The notes under the pieces were generated by a model that was given only the letters and a program-made list of their open reading frames with translations, searched no databases and was not told the origin of the DNA. Source: CAZVUW01 sp964629825 (GTDB lineage: Bacteria; Actinomycetota; Nitriliruptoria; Euzebyales; Egibacteraceae). Taken from it: 55,235 nucleotides of DNA. The translations under genes and the position numbers were made by a program. The stretch is from NCBI GenBank assembly GCA_964629825.1, contig CAZVUW010000008.1:1-55235 (forward strand), written 5' to 3'. Below are positions 50,383 to 55,235 of the stretch, piece by piece (the stretch's first letter is position 1; each line of letters begins with the position of its first letter).

Positions 50383-51336
50383 ATGGCGGAACCGGGAGAC
50401 GAGGCAGGGGCAAGGGCGGCCGACGTCTGGCTGCTCGGCCCCCAGCGCTTCTCGCCCTGCGTCGGGGACGTGGTCGCGCAGGTGGCCCCCGAGGGCCCCG
50501 TGGCGACCGTGATGGCCGGCTGGCAGGAGCGCGAGCCCGACGACGAGGAGCTCGACGCGCTGCTGCAGGGCCGCAGCCTCAACCTCGCCCTGTACGGCCG
50601 CTGGCTTGACGTCGTCCAGCGCGACCCCGAGCTGGCCGAGGCGACCCGCGAGCGCCGCCTGCGGGCCGAGGAGCAGCAGGCGCTGTACCTCCTGCGCCTC
50701 GACTCGGCCGTCGACGCGCTCCGTGCCCTGTGGGGCCACCCCGCCGACACCGCCGCGAAGGCCGCGGCGATCGACGACGCCATGGCCGCCGTCCAGGCGC
50801 TCGACCGCTGGCACCAGGGCCGCCTGGAGTCCATCAACCAGGAGTTCCTCACGACCTGGCGGCCGGCCGAGCGGCCCGCGGTCGCCGAGCACCGGTCCGC
50901 CGTCGCGGAGCTGCTCGGCCAGGCGTCCGCGCTGGCGATCGCGGGCGGACGCGTGGACGTGCTCGCGTGGACGCTGCGGCTGTTCGAGGTGTCACCGCCG
51001 CCGCACCTGCCCGTCCTCGGCTGGTCGGCCGGCGCCATGGCGCTGACCGAGACGATCGTCCTCTTCCACGACCGCCCCGTCCACGGCAGCCGCTACGCCG
51101 AGGTGGGCGACCGCGGCCTGGGTCTGGTGCCGGGCGTGATCGCGCTGCCGCACGCGCGGCGGCGGCTCGACCTCGACAACCCCCGTCGCGCGGCCCAGCT
51201 GGCCCGCCGATTCGCGCCGGCGCGCTGCCTGATCCTGGAGGACGGGGCTGCGGTCCGCTGCCCCGGCGGACAACTGCCTCCCAGCGCCGGCCCCGTCATC
51301 AGCGCCGAGGGGACGGTGCAGGCCAGTGCAGCCTGA
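50383..51336 (+). CDS. S51-like serine peptidase / type 1 glutamine amidotransferase-like protein
   Basis: 317 residues from the ATG preceded by GGCGGG. It starts with VWLLGPQRFSPCVGDVV and has ATVMAGWQERE, a long helical insertion, and the nucleophile elbow LGWSAGAMALTE (Ser215). GLGLVPGVIALPHAR and LILEDGAAV follow. The GxSAGA elbow is typical of peptidase S51 (aspartyl dipeptidase, cyanophycinase) and of related amidotransferase-like folds. The helical insertion of about 100 residues between strand 2 and the elbow is unusual. It overlaps the next esterase gene by 11 nt. I infer hydrolysis of an isopeptide or peptide bond made by the neighbouring ligases. Confidence 0.8.
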   Translation: MAEPGDEAGARAADVWLLGPQRFSPCVGDVVAQVAPEGPVATVMAGWQEREPDDEELDALLQGRSLNLALYGRWLDVVQRDPELAEATRERRLRAEEQQALYLLRLDSAVDALRALWGHPADTAAKAAAIDDAMAAVQALDRWHQGRLESINQEFLTTWRPAERPAVAEHRSAVAELLGQASALAIAGGRVDVLAWTLRLFEVSPPPHLPVLGWSAGAMALTETIVLFHDRPVHGSRYAEVGDRGLGLVPGVIALPHARRRLDLDNPRRAAQLARRFAPARCLILEDGAAVRCPGGQLPPSAGPVISAEGTVQASAA

Positions 51337-52492
51337 GACCCGCGCCGACTCGAGCCAGCTGGCCATCAACCGGCTGCGCGCGGACGGCCCTCCGGATGGC
51401 GCGGCGATCGACCGCTTCCTGGCCGAGCACGAGATCCCCATCATCGAGGGAACCCGCTGCACCTTCCTGTACCGCGGCGAGGCGGACGCGGTGCACGTCA
51501 CCCATCGCGTGGTCGGGCTGCCACCCCGCCTGGCGCTCCAGCGCCTCGACGGCACCGACCTGTGGTGGCTCACGATCGAGCTGCCCGAGGGCTCGCGCGT
51601 CGAGTACCGCCTCGAGGTCACGCGCGGCGGCCACACCACAGACGAGAACGACCCCCTCAACCCGCGCGTCGCGCACAACCCGTTCGGCACCAACTCGGTC
51701 TGCGCGGCCGAGGGCTACTCGGAGCCGTGGTGGGTCCAGGAGGACCCGCAGGCGCGGCCCGGGCTCCTCGAGGAGCTCCGCTATGGCAGCCACGCCCTCG
51801 ACCGCGAGGTCCACCTGTCGATCTACCTGCCCGCGCGCTTCCGCCGCAGCGCCCTCTACCCGCTGCTGGTGGTCCACGACGGCAGCGACTACCTGCGCTT
51901 CGCCGCGGCCAAGACGGCGCTGGACAACCTCATCCACGCACTGGACGTCGCCAGCCTCATAGTCGCCTTCGTCGACCCGGGCGACCGCCTGCTCGAGTAC
52001 CCCGATCACGCGCCGCATGCCAGCTTCATCGCCGATGAGCTCCTCCCCGAGCTGGCCCGGCGCCTACCACTGGTGGACAGCCCGCGGGCGCGCTGCCTGA
52101 TGGGCTCTTCGTTCGGCGGTGTCGCCGCGCTGTCGACCGCCTACCGATATCCGCGGCTGTTCGGCTCGCTGATCTTCCAGTCCGGCTCGTTCGTCTTCAC
52201 CGACCTGCCGATCGACCACGGCGGCGGGCCGGCCTTCGACCCGGTGGTCCGGTTCATGAACCGCTACCGCGACCACCCCATCCGGGTGGCCGACCGGATC
52301 CACATGAGCTGTGGCGTCTACGAGCCCCTGATCACCCCGAACCGCGCGATGGTGCCGGTCTTCCGCTCGACCGGCATGGAGGTCCGCTGGGTCGAGGCCC
52401 GAGACGGGCATAACTGGGAGAACTGGCGCGACCGCCTGCGCGATGCCCTGTCGTGGGTCTTCCCCGGCCCGCAGAAGTACTTCTACGAGTGA
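51326..52492 (+). CDS. Alpha/beta-hydrolase, enterochelin-esterase-like
   Basis: 388 residues with a GTG start overlapping the previous gene by 11 nt. An N-terminal early-set/CBM48-like beta domain (FLYRGEADAVHVTHRVVGL, LWWLTIELPEGSRVEYRLEV) precedes an esterase domain. The latter has LYPLLVVHDGSDYLR, CLMGSSFGGVAALS (nucleophile Ser262 in GSSFGG) and the probable catalytic His in ARDGHNWENWRD. This two-domain layout is that of Fes-type enterochelin esterases, which open ester bonds of siderophores. With no siderophore genes in view, I infer only hydrolysis or transfer at an ester. It is the third gene of the plus-strand operon. Confidence 0.88.
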   Translation: MQPETRADSSQLAINRLRADGPPDGAAIDRFLAEHEIPIIEGTRCTFLYRGEADAVHVTHRVVGLPPRLALQRLDGTDLWWLTIELPEGSRVEYRLEVTRGGHTTDENDPLNPRVAHNPFGTNSVCAAEGYSEPWWVQEDPQARPGLLEELRYGSHALDREVHLSIYLPARFRRSALYPLLVVHDGSDYLRFAAAKTALDNLIHALDVASLIVAFVDPGDRLLEYPDHAPHASFIADELLPELARRLPLVDSPRARCLMGSSFGGVAALSTAYRYPRLFGSLIFQSGSFVFTDLPIDHGGGPAFDPVVRFMNRYRDHPIRVADRIHMSCGVYEPLITPNRAMVPVFRSTGMEVRWVEARDGHNWENWRDRLRDALSWVFPGPQKYFYE

Positions 52493-52500
52493 GGTGATCG

Positions 52501-53226
52501 ATGAGCTCTGAGGAGCGCTGGTACTCCGAGCGGCTCGGGCTGGAGGCCTCGCTGGTGCGCTGGGGGCACTGGGGCACCCCGGTGCTGATGTTCCCCACCG
52601 CCGGTGGTGACGCCCGCGAGATCGAGCGCCAGGGCATCGTCGCCGCCTGCTCGGATCTGCTGGCGTCCGGGCGCATCAAGCTCTACTCCTGCGACAGCCT
52701 CGCGGGCCAGGCGATGGTCGAGGAGTGGGGACGACCCGACCAGCGGGTGCGACTGCTCAACGCCTACCACCAGTACGTCCGCTACGAGATCGTCCCGGCC
52801 ATCCACGCCGACTCCCAGGCCGAGCTCGACATCGTGACGATCGGGGCCTCGATCGGGGCGTTCAACTCCGTCGCGGTGCTGTGCCGCTGGCCCGAGGTCT
52901 TCGCCCGCGCGATCGGGATGAGCGGCACCTACTCCATCGAGCGCTTCTACGAGGGCTACTTCGACGACGATCTCTACTTCAGCTCACCCCTGCACTTCCT
53001 GCCCGGCCTGGAGGGGCAGGTCCTGGAGCGGCTGCGGGAGCGCTTCGTGCTGCTCGTCTCCGGCGAGGGCGCCTGGGAGAACATCGGCGAGTCCTGGCGC
53101 CTGGCCGAGGTGCTCGGCTCCAAGGGCATCCCCAACCGCGTCATCTCATGGGGCGAGGGCTGGGAGCACGACTGGCCGACGTGGCGTCAGATGGTGCCGA
53201 CCTACCTGTCCGAGCTGCCCGCCTGA
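52501..53226 (+). CDS. Esterase-family protein (alpha/beta-hydrolase)
   Basis: 241 residues, 8 bp after the previous gene, with GAGGTGATCG as ribosome binding site. It has the esterase-D-like fold without the N-terminal beta domain: RWGHWGTPVLMFPTAGGDAR, IVTIGASIGAFNSVAV (nucleophile Ser117 in GASIG), VLLVSGEGAWENIG and the likely catalytic His in WEHDWPTWRQMVP. It is only distantly similar to the preceding esterase, so the pair is not a recent duplication. Families like this are often called putative esterases without known substrate. It is the last gene of the operon and is followed by a convergent gene. Confidence 0.87.
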   Translation: MSSEERWYSERLGLEASLVRWGHWGTPVLMFPTAGGDAREIERQGIVAACSDLLASGRIKLYSCDSLAGQAMVEEWGRPDQRVRLLNAYHQYVRYEIVPAIHADSQAELDIVTIGASIGAFNSVAVLCRWPEVFARAIGMSGTYSIERFYEGYFDDDLYFSSPLHFLPGLEGQVLERLRERFVLLVSGEGAWENIGESWRLAEVLGSKGIPNRVISWGEGWEHDWPTWRQMVPTYLSELPA

Positions 53227-53240
53227 GACCGGGGCCGGGG

Positions 53241-53873
53241 CTAGGTCTCGGCCGGGGCCAGGGACGGCGCGTCGGCGGTGACCACCGTGACCGGAACGCC
53301 GAAGCGGCGGCGGATGCGCGTCGGCACGTCGAGGTGGTACCAGCGCGACCGGCTCGGCGGAAGGGTGCCGAACAGCACCTCGTCCACGGGCTGGCGCTCG
53401 AGGACCCGTCCCGCGGCCTCGTAGGGGTCGGGCGGCCCGATCTCGCCCGCGGCGGGCGTCCCGCGGGCGCGCAGCGCCTCGATGGTGCGGCGCAGACGCC
53501 AGCGCGCCTGGGCGGCACCGCGCTCGTCGGTCGCGGGCGAGACGCCTGCGAGCTGCGGGGCGGGTGCGCCGTAGTCCGCGGAGTGCGTCGCGGGGACCAC
53601 CACCAGGACCTCGGCCGGACCCCGGGCGAGGCGCTCGGACACCGCGTTCACCAGCGCCTCGGTCTCAAGCGTCTGGTTCGCGACGATCAGGTAGCGCCGC
53701 GGCCGCCCCTCGCCCGAGTCGAGATCGCTGTAGATCGGCGCGGTGACATGGTGCTCGGGGTACCGGTAGCGCTCGAACACGCTGATGTCGGCGTCGTGGT
53801 CGCTGGAGAGGTGCTCCGTTAGCTCACCCTCGGAGACGAACCGGAGGTCGCAGCGGGGACACTGTCGGATCAT
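53241..53873 (-). CDS. C2H2-like zinc finger fused to a universal-stress-like domain
   Basis: 210 residues. The N-terminus reads CPRCDLRFVSEGELTEHLSS then DHD, giving C5, C8, H21 and H26 with C-x2-C-x12-H-x4-H spacing, a C2H2-like finger. After a linker (YRYPEHHVTAPIYSD) comes an alpha/beta domain with RYLIVANQTLETEALVNAV, AEVLVVVPATHS, VDEVLFGTLPPSRSRWYHLD and FGVPVTVVTAD. These resemble the strands of UspA-like proteins, although the ATP-loop G-x2-G-x9-G is not clear. I infer a stress-related or DNA-contacting role only weakly. It converges with the esterase operon and is preceded by the TetR gene on the same strand. Confidence 0.75.
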   Translation of the reverse strand: MIRQCPRCDLRFVSEGELTEHLSSDHDADISVFERYRYPEHHVTAPIYSDLDSGEGRPRRYLIVANQTLETEALVNAVSERLARGPAEVLVVVPATHSADYGAPAPQLAGVSPATDERGAAQARWRLRRTIEALRARGTPAAGEIGPPDPYEAAGRVLERQPVDEVLFGTLPPSRSRWYHLDVPTRIRRRFGVPVTVVTADAPSLAPAET

Positions 53874-53899
53874 GATCCACCACCTTCGCTAAGGTGATG

Positions 53900-54538
53900 C
53901 TACCGCCGGCCACCGGAGTTGAGAAGGTCGGCGCCGGCGGGCCCCCGCAGGCCTCCGAAGGCGATGGCCACCACGGCGTCGGCCAGCTCGGAGGCATCCA
54001 GCCCGCGGTCGGGCCGGTACCACTCGACCAGCGAGTTGACCATCCCGAACAGCAGCCGGCTGGTGACGGCGGGGTCGACGTCGGGTCGGACGCCGCCCTC
54101 CAGCTCGGCCTGCTCGACCAGCGCGCTCACCCGCCGGTCGAACTCGCGCCGGCGCTGCAGGGCCGCACGCTCCACGTCGGTGTTCCCGCGGACGCGGAGC
54201 AGCAGCGTGACGAACGGCAGCTGCTCCACCAGCACCACGACGCTGCGGCGCACCACGTGCTCGAGCCGCTCCGCCGCCGACCCCGTCTGCGCCTGCGGCT
54301 CTTCGAGCACCGAGAACAGCGCGTCCAGGGCGCGGTCGACCGACAGCCGCAGCAGCTCCGCCTTGCTGGGGACGTGGTGGTAGATGGCCGACTTGGTGAT
54401 CCCGAGGCGCGACGCGAGGTGCTCCATGCTCGCGCCCTCGTAGCCCCGCTCGATGAAGACCTCGACCGCCACCCGCAGCAGCGAGTCCAGGTCATAGCGC
54501 CCGCGCGGCGCCTTGATCGGAGAATGGGGGCGTGCCAT
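53900..54538 (-). CDS. TetR/AcrR-family transcriptional regulator, probably of phenylacetate genes
   Basis: 212 residues from the ATG at 54538; an ATG at 54550 is an alternative. The TetR helix-turn-helix is clear: YDLDSLLRVAVEVFIERGYE, then GASMEHLASRLGITKSAIYH and HVPSKAELL. The C-terminal ligand domain ends LLFGMVNSLVEWYRPD, a form common in actinobacterial PaaR and fatty-acid-type regulators. It is divergent from paaA, with an operator-like dyad between them, so repression of the paa genes relieved by phenylacetyl-CoA is likely. The effector itself is inferred. Confidence 0.9.
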   Translation of the reverse strand: MARPHSPIKAPRGRYDLDSLLRVAVEVFIERGYEGASMEHLASRLGITKSAIYHHVPSKAELLRLSVDRALDALFSVLEEPQAQTGSAAERLEHVVRRSVVVLVEQLPFVTLLLRVRGNTDVERAALQRRREFDRRVSALVEQAELEGGVRPDVDPAVTSRLLFGMVNSLVEWYRPDRGLDASELADAVVAIAFGGLRGPAGADLLNSGGRR

Positions 54539-54555
54539 CCTGGGCAGCATAACTG

Positions 54556-54569
54556 ACCGAACGGTCGGT
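54556..54569. promoter_or_regulatory. TetR-type operator between the regulator and paaA
   Basis: ACCGAACGGTCGGT is an imperfect palindrome (12 of 14 positions symmetric), lying 18 bp upstream of the TetR start and 60 bp upstream of paaA. ACCGA...TCGGT half-sites are usual for TetR regulators of this type. Confidence 0.6.
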
Positions 54570-54629
54570 TTGGAAGCGCAGCCGGTCGCCACGTGCGGCC
54601 TCGTCAGCTCGAGCCAGGGATCAACGCCG

Positions 54630-55235
54630 ATGACGACCACCGAGCAGGGCCCTTCCACCACCTCCGACGCCGAGGCACGGCTCGCGGCGCACTTCGAGGC
54701 CACCATCGCCGACGACCGGCGGATCGAGCCGCGCGACTGGATGCCCGAGGGCTACCGCAAGACCCTCATCCGGCAGGTCGCGCAGCACGCCCACTCAGAG
54801 ATCATCGGCATGCAGCCGGAGGGCGAGTGGATCACGCGCGCGCCCAGCCTGCGCCGCAAGGCGATCCTGCTGGCCAAGGTGCAGGACGAGGCGGGTCACG
54901 GCCTGTACCTGTACGCGGCGGCGGAGACCCTCGGCGCCGACCGCGCGGACCTCACCCGCAAGCTGATCGAGGGCCGCCAGAAGTACTCGTCGATCTTCAA
55001 CTACCCCACCCTGACCTTCGCCGACGTCGGCGTGATCGGGTGGCTCGTGGACGGCGCGGCGATCTGCAACCAGGTGCCGCTGTGCCGCTCCTCCTACGGC
55101 CCCTACGCGCGGGCCATGATCCGCATCTGCAAGGAGGAGTCCTTCCACCAGCGTCAGGGCTACGAGCTCCTGATGACGATGATGCAGGGCACCGACGAGC
55201 AGCGGGAGATGGTGCAGGACGCGACCAACCGCTGG
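54630..55235 (+). CDS. paaA: 1,2-phenylacetyl-CoA epoxidase, subunit PaaA (partial)
   Basis: From the ATG at 54630 the frame stays open to the window end, giving 202 N-terminal residues of about 320. It has the ferritin-like diiron subunit motifs: HAHSEIIGMQPEGEWI, the first ExxH in VQDEAGHGLYLY (E87, H90) and the second in CKEESFHQRQGYELLM. PaaA is the catalytic subunit of the PaaABCDE complex that epoxidises the ring of phenylacetyl-CoA, the first committed step of aerobic phenylacetate breakdown. The remaining paa genes should follow outside the window. It is transcribed away from the TetR gene. Confidence 0.95.
   Translation, partial: MTTTEQGPSTTSDAEARLAAHFEATIADDRRIEPRDWMPEGYRKTLIRQVAQHAHSEIIGMQPEGEWITRAPSLRRKAILLAKVQDEAGHGLYLYAAAETLGADRADLTRKLIEGRQKYSSIFNYPTLTFADVGVIGWLVDGAAICNQVPLCRSSYGPYARAMIRICKEESFHQRQGYELLMTMMQGTDEQREMVQDATNRW

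Noticed and set aside
50383..51336. Calling the S51-like protein a cyanophycinase
   Set aside because: Only the GWSAGA elbow and general fold match. The insertion is unusual and no cyanophycin synthetase (a larger ATP-grasp plus Mur ligase fusion) is present.

Overview
The window is about 55 kb of GC-rich bacterial DNA with actinobacterial character. Signs of this are strong G/C third-position bias, GTG and TTG starts, several promoters placed for leaderless transcripts, CWB2 cell-wall-binding repeats, a large LuxR-type ATPase regulator, and the tig-clpP-clpX order. I infer a deep-branching actinobacterium (for example a Nitriliruptoria- or Thermoleophilia-like lineage), but no rRNA is present to test this. 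A run of 10 N at 29555-29564 shows a draft scaffold, so linkage between the two halves is assumed, not proven.

Layout. 1-2860: protein quality control on the minus strand (trigger factor, ClpP, start of ClpX). 3032-5660: a small Cys/His protein, a dihydrofolate-reductase-fold protein, a broken sigma-factor fragment ending in a 38-bp perfect palindrome, tRNA-Pro and tRNA-Gly, then decayed mobile-element remnants. 5661-10770: an SDR oxidoreductase, a second DHFR-fold protein, an M23 peptidase, a four-helix membrane protein and a GGDEF-EAL protein. 10903-13535: a copper module (CsoR-like operator, CopB-type ATPase, cupredoxin lipoprotein). 13723-22537: three large secreted proteins. 22687-26322: a one-helix protein, the murL-murD2 pair and a lipoprotein. 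26413-42031: tRNAs (Arg, His, Lys, Leu), a methyltransferase, a choice-of-anchor B protein, a CWB2 surface protein, a LuxR regulator, a 5'-nucleotidase, a Na/Ca exchanger with a CNNM-type protein, and a SRAP protein. 42246-45140: an M64 peptidase. 45222-53226: two divergent operons with four ATP-grasp ligases, an S51-like peptidase and two esterases. 53241-55235: a zinc-finger/stress-domain protein, a TetR regulator and the start of paaA.

Two themes stand out. First, six otherwise unrelated secreted proteins (two M14 peptidases, one fused to a penicillin acylase; two beta-propeller-like proteins; a 5'-nucleotidase; an M64 peptidase) carry the same ~87-residue helical module. It is at the C-terminus in five and internal in the acylase fusion. 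The module resembles the FIMAH type and always contains an ALSHLDR-like helix and an NKPNQGD-like loop. I infer a shared surface-sorting or retention device. Second, the ATP-grasp/S51/esterase cluster looks like a dedicated pathway that builds and hydrolyses a peptide-like or ester-linked product I cannot name. The murL-murD2 pair indicates the alternative route to D-glutamate in peptidoglycan.
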